The notes under the pieces are model-generated. The model saw nothing but the letters and a program-made list of their open reading frames with translations. It searched no databases and had not been told where the DNA came from. Of a DNA stretch of 45,119 nt, positions 26,695 through 35,368 are shown piece by piece (position 1 is the stretch's first letter; each line of letters opens with the position of its first letter). Source of the stretch: a virus. The stretch is taken from positions 1-45,119 of the IMG/VR virus record IMGVR_UViG_3300043409_000185. One strand, given 5' to 3'. The position numbers and the translations under genes are program-made.

Positions 26695-26723
26695 AGTGTA
26701 TCGTGTAGTCCCTTAGTTGTCAA
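26695..26723 (-). promoter_or_regulatory. Leftward promoter-like sequence for endonuclease VII-type gene
   Basis: Reading leftward: TTGACA (26723-26718), 17 bp, TACACT (26700-26695), 29 bp before the ATG at 26666. The -35 contains the TGA stop of the capsid gene. Suggests that the mobile gene has its own promoter. Confidence 0.4.
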
Positions 26724-27628
26724 GCCCCAGCTGATCCAAACATACCCAACGGGTCACTCCAACCAAAAGAGTAACGCTCACGAGCCTTGTATCTAACATT
26801 CCCGGTATCGAAATCCCCATCCATAGAGGTACCTAGTGGGGAGCGAATGAAGTGCTTCAGGCCGTTAGGGACATCGGTGGTCAGGAACCAAGCATTGGTA
26901 TCGGTCAAGAAGTGGTTTACACAGTAACCTTCAGGAATCGAACCATTGTTCTTCAAGGCATTGATGTCGTTGTCAGCAGTGCTAACACGCAGTTCTGTTT
27001 CCAGAAGACGGGTTGCAACGAACATTAACGCAGGAGGAACAACTAGCTTGCGTGGCTTAGCAGCGATCAACAGACCACGCTCATCAGTCCAAGCAGCGAT
27101 CTGAATAACGGCGGCTTCCAAAGAAGTCTCGTTCAAATCGGCAGGGGTTGAAGGTTGGTTAGCATTGACGCCACCAGAAACCAATGGGTGTGAGGAAGAG
27201 AACAATGCAACTCCATCACCACCAACATAGCTAGAGCTAAATCCGTTGTTCAGGACCGCAGCAGCTTTGGTTTCTTTGGTGTAGCTCATAGCACGAGCCA
27301 AACCTTTGGTATAACGCGAGGACAAAGTATCGTAGAGGTTATCTTCGATTGCTTCTTCCGTCAGCGAAAAGCCAAGGGCGATGGTTTCGTGGTTGTAACG
27401 TGAAGTCCAAGCTTCTTGGGCATTGTCGTAAGCGATGGCTGAGCCTTCGTTCTTGACTGGTGCCGCAGAGAACATTGACAACTTGGTTTCTTCTTCAAAT
27501 GAACGCTCAGAGGTCTCAGTTTCGTAGATCTCTTTGTGTTCTGCGCCGTATCGCTCATATTCATTACCGAACAATACATTCAGCCCCGGAAGGAGCTCTT
27601 TAAGCATCTGTGCACGTGAAATAGCCAT
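26720..27628 (-). CDS. Major capsid protein (Mu gpT-like, HK97 fold expected)
   Basis: 302 residues. The N-terminus MAISRAQMLKELLPGLNVLF and GNEYERYGAEHKEIYE, the central KGLARAMSYTKETKAAAVLN and GVALFSSSHPLVSGG, and the C-terminal FIRSPLGTSMDGDFDTG / YKARERYSFGWSDP match the major head protein of many aquatic phages related to Mu gpT. It follows the scaffold-like and head genes and is preceded by a good AAGGAG site. It would form the icosahedral shell. Its TGA stop is part of a TTGACA promoter-like hexamer. Confidence 0.85.
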   Translation of the reverse strand: MAISRAQMLKELLPGLNVLFGNEYERYGAEHKEIYETETSERSFEEETKLSMFSAAPVKNEGSAIAYDNAQEAWTSRYNHETIALGFSLTEEAIEDNLYDTLSSRYTKGLARAMSYTKETKAAAVLNNGFSSSYVGGDGVALFSSSHPLVSGGVNANQPSTPADLNETSLEAAVIQIAAWTDERGLLIAAKPRKLVVPPALMFVATRLLETELRVSTADNDINALKNNGSIPEGYCVNHFLTDTNAWFLTTDVPNGLKHFIRSPLGTSMDGDFDTGNVRYKARERYSFGWSDPLGMFGSAGA

Positions 27629-27641
27629 TTAATTGCTCCTT

Positions 27642-28256
27642 TTAGGCGTAAGCCAGACCAGTGGCGTTGTTATACTGATGAATACCAAAGTTGATCTTAA
27701 CGATCAATTCTGAGTAGGTCGTTGGTGATGGTGATGTTTCGGCAACAACGTCAATAACCCGTACTGGGAACGTGCTAGTAACCGCAGGTGAAGTGCTCAA
27801 CACTGAATACGATGAGTTACCTGTGGTGGTGCTTCCAGCAGTTGCCAGAACTGACATATTGGTACCAAGTGCATTTTTTGTAACTGTTGCCATTACTACC
27901 CCGCTTGAACAAACAGCTACTTTGAACAGGGTGTCAGGATCATCTGCAATAACCGCATAGATCTTGGTGCCTGAAACAATAGTTTGTGAGGCTGGGTAGA
28001 ACTGCGAACGAGTAGGTGTACCATTCGCTGCAGTGTAGAAACATCCCAAGAACACGCCAACAGGTGTGTTAGCAGTAGTTCCAGTATCTTTTTCAATCGT
28101 GCCACCAATAACTTTCTTTACAAAATCACCGTAAAAAATATTGGCGTTGTAACCACTTGCGATTTCCATGTTACGGGTAGAACCCGCAAACACTTGACCG
28201 CCAATCAGGTTTATAGGTAGAAACCCATAAGGCCCAGCTACGCTAGGGTAAGCCAT
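27642..28256 (-). CDS. Head-associated protein, decoration candidate (204 aa)
   Basis: Start MAYPSVAGPYGFLPINLIGG and QVFAGSTRNMEIASGYNANI are conserved upstream of the gpT-like capsid gene in uncultured marine phages. Predicted beta-rich, with FYGDFVKKV, IYAVIADDPDTLFKV and TYSELIVKINFG. The place immediately before the capsid gene and the size suggest a capsid decoration or stabilising protein; not proven. AGGAG lies before the ATG. Confidence 0.7.
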   Translation of the reverse strand: MAYPSVAGPYGFLPINLIGGQVFAGSTRNMEIASGYNANIFYGDFVKKVIGGTIEKDTGTTANTPVGVFLGCFYTAANGTPTRSQFYPASQTIVSGTKIYAVIADDPDTLFKVAVCSSGVVMATVTKNALGTNMSVLATAGSTTTGNSSYSVLSTSPAVTSTFPVRVIDVVAETSPSPTTYSELIVKINFGIHQYNNATGLAYA

Positions 28257-28279
28257 ATTAAACTCCTAAAAAGTTAAAG

Positions 28280-28729
28280 TTAACGTCCTTTTCCGAACGA
28301 CGCCGTAGATCTTTTCTCATTAAAGAGAGGCATCCGTGGGTCATTCTGTTTCATAAAGCTATTGTCCACCGACTCCATCTGTTTCTTAGTAACATCGGCA
28401 TAATAATCACTACGCTGCTGTACCAATTCTTCAGGTGTCTTACAGAGCAATAACCCGGAGATCTCGATATTGTCCTTATAGCGACTATTCGGATCTACTA
28501 ACAGTGAGAACTTAGGTTGTTCTTCAGCCTTGACGGGCTCCCAACCTTCTCGCATTTTTACTGAGAGGTTCTGTGGGTCTGCGCGTCCAAGTGTGGAGAC
28601 ACGAATCCAACGATATGCGTATCCCGGTTGTTTATCCGGTTCGGGTAACAACTCAGGCGGTGCCCACTGCTGGGGGCGTACCGTGGTGATACGGGTATCA
28701 AGTTCGCGTGCAAGTCTATTTGTAGTCAT
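28280..28729 (-). CDS. Conserved head-region protein (149 aa)
   Basis: Contains a strongly conserved-looking block: YAYRWIRVSTLGRADPQNLS, REGWEPVKAEEQPKF, NIEISGLLLCKTPEELVQQR, and the end KQNDPRMPLFNEKRSTASFG. I know this arrangement from the head gene cluster of uncultured marine phages, but not its function. It is located between the scaffold-like and decoration genes, one base after the former, so it likely takes part in head assembly. Confidence 0.65.
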   Translation of the reverse strand: MTTNRLARELDTRITTVRPQQWAPPELLPEPDKQPGYAYRWIRVSTLGRADPQNLSVKMREGWEPVKAEEQPKFSLLVDPNSRYKDNIEISGLLLCKTPEELVQQRSDYYADVTKKQMESVDNSFMKQNDPRMPLFNEKRSTASFGKGR

Positions 28730-28730
28730 T

Positions 28731-29708
28731 TTAGTTATTCTCCTTAGATGTCTTTAAAAATTCCTTAGCATAAGTTTCGGGAGTTATCCCTAGCTTCTTA
28801 GTTAACGCCATCTGCGACGCACTCAGTTTTATCCGTCTGGAGGATGTACTGCGAGTCGCTGGAGCAACTACATTTGATGACCTTGTTCCTGTGCGCGAAT
28901 CGGGCCTGCCGCCCCCGGTCGTCGTTTTTTCCTCATTCCCAAAATACTCTGGGAATCTTTTGTGCATTGTTTCGTCAATGGTGTCCCAGTACTTATCTGT
29001 GCCCACAAACTGAGGGCCATACTGCCGTACTAATCTTTGCTCTAGTCCTAAGGCCAACGCCGTCATTTCTTCATCACGTTGGAACCAAGTATTCTTATCC
29101 TTCCATGCTAGGGCCTTTGAATCCGGCTCTGGTACTACCCTAGAAGGTGTTGCTTCACTATATACACTACTATCTGTTTCCTGTAAAGAAGGTACATATT
29201 CTCTAGCTTTTTGGATCTTGTAATTTACTTCATTTAATTTGCTCTGAGCTTCTACAATACCGTCAGAATCTCCAGCCTCATAAGCATCTTTATACTGTTT
29301 TTTGGCTACCCCTAGTTCGAGTTCCGCCGATGCCTTGTACGTATCTAAGTAAGTTTTCTCACCCTCAAACAATGTTGTCTTGAGTTTCTTATTCTCCTCC
29401 AGCATACGCTTAGCAAAAGCCATAGCCTCGTTCTGTTCACGCATTGCCCGTTCTTTTTCACGGCGCTCATCGTGCCAGACCTTCTTCATCTGTTTAAGAC
29501 GATTTTTTACCTTGTCTGAATATTCTTCAAGCTCATCTTTCTCAAGCTCATCGACTAATTCTTTAGGTAAAGGTTGCCGCCCACGGTCTGCTGCGGGGGT
29601 ATCATCTTCTATCTCTATATCTAACTCATCTACTTCTTCCTTCTCTACAACTTGTTCCGCCTCGTCGGGGAACTCAAACTCGTCTTGTCCCGGTTTATCT
29701 TTAGACAT
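28731..29708 (-). CDS. Scaffold-like protein (325 aa)
   Basis: The acidic N-terminus (EFEFPDEAEQVVEKEEVDEL) is followed by long charged helices (KNRLKQMKKVWHDERREKER, FAKRMLEENKKLKTTLFEG) and a basic C-terminal tail (SSRRIKLSASQMALTKKLGI). This profile (acidic head, coiled-coil centre, small basic C-terminal helix-turn-helix that binds coat) and its place before the capsid gene are typical of a capsid scaffold. No protease motif visible. Confidence 0.75.
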   Translation of the reverse strand: MSKDKPGQDEFEFPDEAEQVVEKEEVDELDIEIEDDTPAADRGRQPLPKELVDELEKDELEEYSDKVKNRLKQMKKVWHDERREKERAMREQNEAMAFAKRMLEENKKLKTTLFEGEKTYLDTYKASAELELGVAKKQYKDAYEAGDSDGIVEAQSKLNEVNYKIQKAREYVPSLQETDSSVYSEATPSRVVPEPDSKALAWKDKNTWFQRDEEMTALALGLEQRLVRQYGPQFVGTDKYWDTIDETMHKRFPEYFGNEEKTTTGGGRPDSRTGTRSSNVVAPATRSTSSRRIKLSASQMALTKKLGITPETYAKEFLKTSKENN

Positions 29709-29759
29709 TTTAATACTCCTTATGTGTGGCTACGTGACTGCCATTAATACAAATTTGCA

Positions 29760-30173
29760 CTATGCGCGTGAGATGCCCCTTGGATCTTCTACTACAGCTT
29801 CCACGCTATCGTCGTTCATGATCCTAAACTCGCGCCCATGTATCTTCAAACGAGTACCCGAAGTTGGTCTGGCTAGAATAAAATCACCTACTTTGCACCA
29901 AGGTCCTGACGGGTAGCGTGTTTTGTCTGCATACGCATCTGGGCCCAACGCCATTACAAAGAACACGGTACTTAGTATTTCTTCATGACGCATTGAAACA
30001 TCAGACTTCAACAGCCCACTACTATACTTATCCTCAACTTCAGGAATCGTACATAGTATATGGTAGCCCGTTGGTTCTGGTAGTTGCTTTGCTTTCTCTT
30101 CTGCTGTTGCTGGTAGTACTGTTGCATCCAAATTATTGGGGTTTGTGCCAATAAGAATCTCGCCTTCAGTCAT
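29760..30173 (-). CDS. GroES-like co-chaperonin (Cpn10 family)
   Basis: 137 residues. The barrel pattern is clear: PEPTGYHILCTIP, STVFFVMALGPDAY, GPWCKVGDFILARPTSGTRL and HGREFRIMNDDSVEAVVED match GroES strands (GPG..., VKxGDxVLxxxyxGT, GxEYLIxxExDILAVV). Similar in idea to phage T4 gp31: it would cap the host GroEL and help fold the phage capsid protein. Placed among head genes, as fits that job. It carries a phage-specific N-terminal extension and lacks an obvious long mobile loop, so partner use is uncertain. Confidence 0.8.
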   Translation of the reverse strand: MTEGEILIGTNPNNLDATVLPATAEEKAKQLPEPTGYHILCTIPEVEDKYSSGLLKSDVSMRHEEILSTVFFVMALGPDAYADKTRYPSGPWCKVGDFILARPTSGTRLKIHGREFRIMNDDSVEAVVEDPRGISRA

Positions 30174-30351
30174 CAGATTTCTCCATTTGCTCTTTGAGGT
30201 CTTTTATTATATCCGCCGCAATGAGAAGACCCCTTACTACACCACAGCCCTGCTTGTACTCGTCAAAACTTCTGTTCCCTGTAGCTATATCGTCAACCAT
30301 GCGAGTTTTATGGTCCTCTAGCTTTTCTAGAATAAGGTCTAATACGTTCAT
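30166..30351 (-). CDS. Small helical protein between portal and GroES-like gene (61 aa)
   Basis: Helical and charged: NVLDLILEKLEDHKTRMVDD, FDEYKQGCGVVRGLLIAADI, IKDLKEQMEKSDD. It overlaps the portal stop by one base and the GroES-like gene by eight bases, so it is part of the head operon. Similar short proteins with a conserved C-G-x-x-x-G-L core are common near phage portals; function unknown. Confidence 0.6.
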   Translation of the reverse strand: MNVLDLILEKLEDHKTRMVDDIATGNRSFDEYKQGCGVVRGLLIAADIIKDLKEQMEKSDD

Positions 30352-32834
30352 TATTTACCTTTTGGTCTATTTTCTTTGTTAGGATTGTTCCTATTAGAGA
30401 TCTCACGCCCTATATCAACCCCCATACGAGTCCCTTCTAGTTCATGGGCAGCTTTAAGCTTTGCCTTTTCAGCACCTACTTTAGCCCCTAGTTGTAGACC
30501 CGCTATACGTTCTTTAGAAGCAATGCGAGCTTTTTCTATCTGTAACTGTTCAGTTTTAGCTGCCTGATCTGCTGCTGCTTTCTGTTCTTTTAGTGCTTGA
30601 TCCTGCTGGCTAATCTTTACTCCTTGTTGTTTTATTTGTAGCTCTTGTTGCTGCATTTGCACGATTGGATCTTGCAGTGCTTGTTCAGCTTGTTGTTGCG
30701 CTGCTAGGAATTTACTGTTTTGCAGTACCTTCTGTGCGGCAGCGGCAGCTAGACGAGATATTTGCACCTCCATCTCCTTGCTCATTTCTTCATCTGGTGC
30801 TGGGTAAGGCACACCAAGTTGTTCTTCGATCTGCTTCCTGTACTCAAAGGCAATGTGTTGTGCAATATGAGCTTGAGCTGCTGCCATAATTGACTGCGCC
30901 ATAGGGTTTTGCCCCATAGTCTGCATAATCATCGGATCTTGCATCGCGGCTGTATGTACTTGTATATGGGCTTGGTGGTCTTGGTATATGAACGCCTTGA
31001 CTGGCTTGCCTTGTAGCACCGCCATATTTTCAGATACTGGGTCAACCGGTTTCTGGTCTTCTTCCATTTTTACTAACTTATCAGCGTGCTTTATCCCCAG
31101 AACTCCTAACATCTGCCGATGTAGTAGTGGTAAGTCGTATAACTGAGGGGCTTGTTGGGCTAACTGCATAGCGGCTTGGTACTGAACTACTTTTTGAGAC
31201 ATTGTTGCTGCGTTAGGATCTGATACAGGGATCACATCACACATATCGTAATCAGCCTGCTTTGCCATACGCTTATCTTCGCCGGGCTCATAGTCATACG
31301 AATCAGGGGTGTAGTCTCTAATAATATCTCTTAAGAGCTTGAACTCCCGTTTCATCGAGTAGTGAATACGTGCCTGAACTGCTGACATCACCTTAAGCGT
31401 TCTTTCCAGTATTGCTAGGGTTGTACCTACTGGAGATTGTGCTGACATATCAGATACTTTCATGTCTGCTGCGCTTGCAAACCTACGGCCTTCATCCACA
31501 ATTTGATTCAACAACCCCATCAGGACCTGACTTGGCTCCTTGTACGGCAGGGTCATAATGTTATCTTTTATGGTGCCCGACGCTACATCTACATCACGGA
31601 ACTCACCCGGGGCTATCGGTGTATCGTCACCCTTTACACGTAGGCCCTTAGTCTTGAACCCCCCCGGCAAGTTAGACAACGTACCTGCATCTACTAACTG
31701 GCGGATCAATGAAGTGCTGGATTTAGCAAACGCCCCAATCAAGTGGATCAGACCGAAGGCATAGAATCCAAACCCGGGTATATAGTAGTAGTGCACAAAG
31801 TGATTCCGCTTCTGCTTCAGTTTGTCGTCTGGGTTCCAGTTGCGTCTGATAGCCAGTACTGTGTTACCTAATTTCTCAATAGTGACGATGTATGGCAGTG
31901 CAATCCCCGTTGGCTCTCCATCTTCATCCTCGTCCTCATACCCCGGCAGATCAAGGTCAACGTGCATCTCGAGTATCTTAAAGCGATCATCGGCTGACGC
32001 CCTGAACCCCAGTGTCTCGGCTATCTTCTTCTCAACTTCATCAAAGACATCTACTGGATCACCTAAGTCAACATCCCGGTAGAACCCAGCAACTTGTAGC
32101 CTACGCAGCTCATTCTCAGTCTTACGCATAACATGAGTTACACGGCCTGACGACTCTAAGCTAGACGCACCGTAAGGAACAACGATGTCCTCAGCAGGTA
32201 CAAACATAGCCACTTGGCGTTCTAGTGATGGGTCGTAATACACTTTCTTGAAGGCATTACCAGCTAGTCCCAAGCCCCATAACATTCTTTCATGCTCAGG
32301 CCGGTACTCAGGCATAACCTCGGTTAACTGGTAGTTCATATCTGCTTGCACACGTTCTGCAGCTTCCCGTTTCTCTGGGGTATCCTCACCTATGATCTCA
32401 GTCTTAACTGGACCCGCAGCAGGGAATGTCTCCATTATTGTCTCTGCTTGAAACTTAACCAACGCCTCACTTAGTAGTGGGTGGTGTACTCCGCAAGCCC
32501 CGGGCCACGGCTCTGTGCGGTCTTCTATCTTCATCCCCAGCAGCTCAAGGCCATCTACATAAGTCTGCATCCAGTCTTTTCTTGAGGCGATGTCATCATC
32601 AAAGTCGCCAACTAAGTCCCCAACTAACTCAGCCATTTCTCCTTCACTTAGCACCTCAGCTAAGTTCTCGTCGAACCCCCCCTCCTCTGGATCTGCTTTC
32701 CCAAGTTCTATCTCAAGCCCGTCCATGCTAATACGTACACCTTCTGGATCTTCGATCTCAATCTCAATATCCCCTTCTAGGTCATCTTGGGGAAGTCCTA
32801 GTGGTGCACGATGTATTGCTTTATCTATTGTCAT
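30351..32834 (-). CDS. Portal protein (827 aa)
   Basis: Forms the 12-fold ring through which DNA enters and leaves. Seen: acidic N-terminal 90 residues; the portal core with TEPWPGACGVHHPLLSEALV and FQAETIMETFPA, EHERMLWGLGLAGNAFKKVY, VPAEDIVVPYGA, FGLIHLIGAFAKSST; then a long Gln/Ala-rich helical C-terminus (about 650-800) likely to make the portal barrel or crown. This N-terminal signature is characteristic of portals in uncultured marine podoviruses. Order terminase, portal, small gene, GroES, scaffold supports the call. Larger than T7 portal because of the extensions. Confidence 0.88.
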   Translation of the reverse strand: MTIDKAIHRAPLGLPQDDLEGDIEIEIEDPEGVRISMDGLEIELGKADPEEGGFDENLAEVLSEGEMAELVGDLVGDFDDDIASRKDWMQTYVDGLELLGMKIEDRTEPWPGACGVHHPLLSEALVKFQAETIMETFPAAGPVKTEIIGEDTPEKREAAERVQADMNYQLTEVMPEYRPEHERMLWGLGLAGNAFKKVYYDPSLERQVAMFVPAEDIVVPYGASSLESSGRVTHVMRKTENELRRLQVAGFYRDVDLGDPVDVFDEVEKKIAETLGFRASADDRFKILEMHVDLDLPGYEDEDEDGEPTGIALPYIVTIEKLGNTVLAIRRNWNPDDKLKQKRNHFVHYYYIPGFGFYAFGLIHLIGAFAKSSTSLIRQLVDAGTLSNLPGGFKTKGLRVKGDDTPIAPGEFRDVDVASGTIKDNIMTLPYKEPSQVLMGLLNQIVDEGRRFASAADMKVSDMSAQSPVGTTLAILERTLKVMSAVQARIHYSMKREFKLLRDIIRDYTPDSYDYEPGEDKRMAKQADYDMCDVIPVSDPNAATMSQKVVQYQAAMQLAQQAPQLYDLPLLHRQMLGVLGIKHADKLVKMEEDQKPVDPVSENMAVLQGKPVKAFIYQDHQAHIQVHTAAMQDPMIMQTMGQNPMAQSIMAAAQAHIAQHIAFEYRKQIEEQLGVPYPAPDEEMSKEMEVQISRLAAAAAQKVLQNSKFLAAQQQAEQALQDPIVQMQQQELQIKQQGVKISQQDQALKEQKAAADQAAKTEQLQIEKARIASKERIAGLQLGAKVGAEKAKLKAAHELEGTRMGVDIGREISNRNNPNKENRPKGK

Positions 32835-32847
32835 AGCATGTCCTTAT

Positions 32848-34374
32848 TTAGTAATACCCTTCGAATCTGCGCCTGAACTGCCTTGGCTCATCTTCCTCAT
32901 CTAACAGAGTCTTGATATAGCCGCCTTTACGGAACCGCATTAGCGCAAGGGACACAGAATCCACATAATCGTCATGTTCGCCTGCAGGAAACGAAGCCAC
33001 TTCATCTATTACTTCTTCCGCCCAGTGTTTGTTGGGTGCCCATACTCTACCAGACGCAAATAAATCAGATACAGCGTTGAGTCTACTGATCTTATCATTC
33101 CCTTTAGTGGGTGTAAACTCTTGCACCGGGATGCCCATCGCCCTCATTTCATATATTAGCGGAGCACCCGAGGCTTTCTTCTCAATAATAATACTATCTG
33201 GTTCCCACTCTTTGTAATGTTCTATTGCTACTTTCTTAAGCCTTGGAAACTCCATTCTTTCTCGGAAGGCATTTAACAGTATAATATTAGCTTGCATTAT
33301 TCCTGCGTCATCCTCCTGATAGAACACGCCCCACGTAGTTAATGCTGAGTAATCCGCCCTTTGGGTCTTTTCAAACGCAGTATCCCAAGCCATTAGGGTG
33401 AATTCACACTCAGGTGGGTCCTCTTTCTCCCATATCTTCCACCACTCCCTCTTAACTATTGCTGCACCCTCACTTGTAGGGTTTTGCTGGTACTGAGCCA
33501 TCCATTTCGGGTTTGGCAACACTCTTTGTAGCGTTTGCAGCTCTTCTAGGGGCCAAAACTCAGGCCATAAAGGTGAACCTGATGGCAATATTGCTGGAAA
33601 CTCAATAACTTCCCACTCTTCTCCACCCCTTTGCGCCGAAGATTTAAGCACTTGGCCCACAAGGTCCCGTTTACTCCACCTTGTAGCTACAATAATTATA
33701 GCCCCACCCGGTTGTAGCCGCTGTCTAGGCCCCGAGGTGTACCACTCGTAAGTCTTATCGTAGATTTCTGGGCTATTCTCCGCTAACGCAGCCTCTTGTT
33801 CCGAGTGTGGGTCATCTATTATCAGCAAATCAGCGCCTTTACCCGTTACAGCACCCCCCACCCCGATAGCAAAGTAGTCTCCCCCCTTGTTTGTAGCCCA
33901 CCGACCTGCTGCTTTAGAGTCAGTCTGCAGTGCAACCCCGGGGAATATCCTCGTATACTCATCTTTATCCACTAAGTTACGCACCTTACGCCCAAATCCT
34001 ACTGCCAACTCAGCAGTATGGGACGTTTGGATAACCTTCTTATGGGGGTACTTGCCTAGAAACCACGCTGGCAGGAGATATGAGGCAAATTCTGACTTAG
34101 TATGGCGTGGAGGCATGTTGATAATGAGCCGTTTCAGCTCCCCACTAGCCACTCTTTCAAATGCTGAGGCCATCTTTGCATGGTGCCGCCCTGAGATAAA
34201 CGTAGGCCACACCTGATTAACAAACGCTATGAACTTCTCTTGGGCTAACTTCTTCTTCCTTAGTTCTTCTAACTTGCCTAACTCTGCTAACAGCCTTTCT
34301 TGTTCCGGCGCGGATAGCATTGGTAGTATGCTAGGTATATCTTTTAATGTAACGCTGTCAAATAACTCAGTCAT
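32848..34374 (-). CDS. terL: Terminase large subunit
   Basis: DNA-packaging motor with ATPase and nuclease halves. ATPase: Walker-A-like MPPRHTKS (residues 87-94), Walker B LLIIDD (183-188), coupling motif ATRW (230-233). Nuclease (RNase H-like): WDTAF with D331, IIIEKKASG with E398, and HDDYVDS with D468/D469. The Walker A is the deviant RHTKS form typical of phages with the L-terminase type seen in Mu- and P22-like relatives. I start at ATG 34374; a GTG directly before it (34377) is an alternative. Overlaps the small subunit gene by 8 bp. Confidence 0.92.
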   Translation of the reverse strand: MTELFDSVTLKDIPSILPMLSAPEQERLLAELGKLEELRKKKLAQEKFIAFVNQVWPTFISGRHHAKMASAFERVASGELKRLIINMPPRHTKSEFASYLLPAWFLGKYPHKKVIQTSHTAELAVGFGRKVRNLVDKDEYTRIFPGVALQTDSKAAGRWATNKGGDYFAIGVGGAVTGKGADLLIIDDPHSEQEAALAENSPEIYDKTYEWYTSGPRQRLQPGGAIIIVATRWSKRDLVGQVLKSSAQRGGEEWEVIEFPAILPSGSPLWPEFWPLEELQTLQRVLPNPKWMAQYQQNPTSEGAAIVKREWWKIWEKEDPPECEFTLMAWDTAFEKTQRADYSALTTWGVFYQEDDAGIMQANIILLNAFRERMEFPRLKKVAIEHYKEWEPDSIIIEKKASGAPLIYEMRAMGIPVQEFTPTKGNDKISRLNAVSDLFASGRVWAPNKHWAEEVIDEVASFPAGEHDDYVDSVSLALMRFRKGGYIKTLLDEEDEPRQFRRRFEGYY

Positions 34375-34987
34375 CACCTAACTCTGCCATCAAGGCTGTC
34401 GGTTCTAGTTCTAGCGCACTTTCAGTAATATCAGCAATACCAAGAACGTCATCTAGATCTGCTCCAATAGGTATAACATCAATTATGTCGGCATTAAGAA
34501 GCCGTTTAACCCGTTCCTTGATTGCGTTCTCTAGTTCGCTTGGGTCCTTATAATGTATGGTGATCTCGCTACGCTCTGTAAACAGACCTATATCACTATG
34601 CTTTCCTAGCAGCTCAAGGGCCTTTAGTTCAAACTTGGTATCCCCGCAGTTAGCAATCTCCATTAACTTATTAGTAATAGCACTTCGTGCGGAGACTACG
34701 TCCATTGCAAGTTGCTGCCCATACGTTCTTAGAAACGCGGCTGCGGCAAAAGCTGTATTCGGTGTATTTAGTGCGGAGATTTTCTTAGACTTGATTGCTG
34801 CTTTGAGCAATGCCTTCTCTTCTGCTGCGTCCCTAGCCGAGACTTCTAATTTTGCGCCAAGATCTACCTGTAGTTCAGCAGTGTTACCTGCAATAGCCAT
34901 TTCTTCAGCAAAAGTTGCCCCTACCTCATCCGACGTATTGTAGGGCATCGGTACTGATGCTGTGGGTTCTAAGCTAATTATAGGCAT
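34367..34987 (-). CDS. terS: Terminase small subunit
   Basis: 206 residues, directly upstream of and overlapping the large subunit gene. The central block SARSAITNKLMEIANCGDTK, ELKALELLGKHSDIGLFTER and SEITIHYKDPSELENAI is typical of small terminase subunits, which recognise the packaging site and load DNA on the motor. It is the first gene of the minus-strand late arm. I see no good Shine-Dalgarno sequence before the ATG at 34987, so initiation may be weak or start at the downstream ATG at 34948. Confidence 0.8.
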   Translation of the reverse strand: MPIISLEPTASVPMPYNTSDEVGATFAEEMAIAGNTAELQVDLGAKLEVSARDAAEEKALLKAAIKSKKISALNTPNTAFAAAAFLRTYGQQLAMDVVSARSAITNKLMEIANCGDTKFELKALELLGKHSDIGLFTERSEITIHYKDPSELENAIKERVKRLLNADIIDVIPIGADLDDVLGIADITESALELEPTALMAELGDD

Positions 34988-35008
34988 GTAAGAAGTTTGT
35001 TTAAGTGA

Positions 35009-35026
35009 ACTCCAGTGTGCTGGAGT
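35009..35026. promoter_or_regulatory. Inverted repeat over late promoter (operator candidate)
   Basis: ACTCCAG-TGTG-CTGGAGT, perfect 7-bp arms with a 4-bp centre. It overlaps the -10 box and the expected start of the putative leftward promoter, 22 bp before the small terminase start, so a bound protein would block transcription. No binding protein identified. Confidence 0.6.
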
Positions 35027-35052
35027 ATATGCAGCCTAATCTAAAAAGTAAA
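35024..35052 (-). promoter_or_regulatory. Putative leftward late promoter
   Basis: Reading leftward: TTTACT (35052-35047), 17-bp spacer, TATACT (35029-35024). Four of six and five of six matches to sigma-70 consensus. It points at the small terminase gene and so at the whole late arm. Weaker than the early promoters, which fits control by an activator or by the inverted repeat on top of it. Confidence 0.45.
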
Positions 35053-35063
35053 GTAAAAAATAT

Positions 35064-35081
35064 ATACCCCCCGGGGGGTAT
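35064..35081. promoter_or_regulatory. 18-bp perfect palindrome upstream of late promoter
   Basis: ATACCCCCCGGGGGGTAT is fully self-complementary and lies 12 bp upstream of the putative late -35 box. Position suits an activator or terminase recognition site. The six-C/six-G core is unusual in this moderately AT-rich region. Confidence 0.6.
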
Positions 35082-35230
35082 GAAATGGAAATGATGCCGG
35101 GGGGTGTTCTGGAGTGAGGGAGTGGGGGCTTGTGGATACGCTAGTAGGGCGAGGTATTAATTTGTAAAAAATGAAAGTGTAATGTGCAAAATAGTAAGTA
35201 TAGGGGCGAGATGTAACTAGATTTAGATTT

Positions 35231-35252
35231 GGGGGGTTGGGAGTGGGTGGGG
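35231..35252 (+). other. Predicted G-quadruplex motif
   Basis: On the plus strand four G-runs of 6, 3, 3 and 4 are separated by loops of 2 (TT), 3 (AGT) and 1 (T) bases, which meets the usual G3+N1-7 pattern. It lies about 115 bp upstream of the early promoter, in the non-coding switch region. Confidence 0.6.
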
Positions 35253-35340
35253 TTTGATTAGGTTTGTCCTAGTTTTTATATCGTTATTCTGTTTAGGTTT
35301 TAGATTTTTTGTGATAGTTCTCCCGATTGATCCAGCGCAT

Positions 35341-35355
35341 CCTAACAATGTTAGG
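35341..35355. promoter_or_regulatory. Dispersed 15-bp palindrome, copy 1 (perfect)
   Basis: CCTAACAATGTTAGG, perfect. Lies 13 bp upstream of the -35 box of the first early promoter, within the divergent intergenic region. Confidence 0.9.
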
Positions 35356-35368
35356 TTTATGATAAAGC

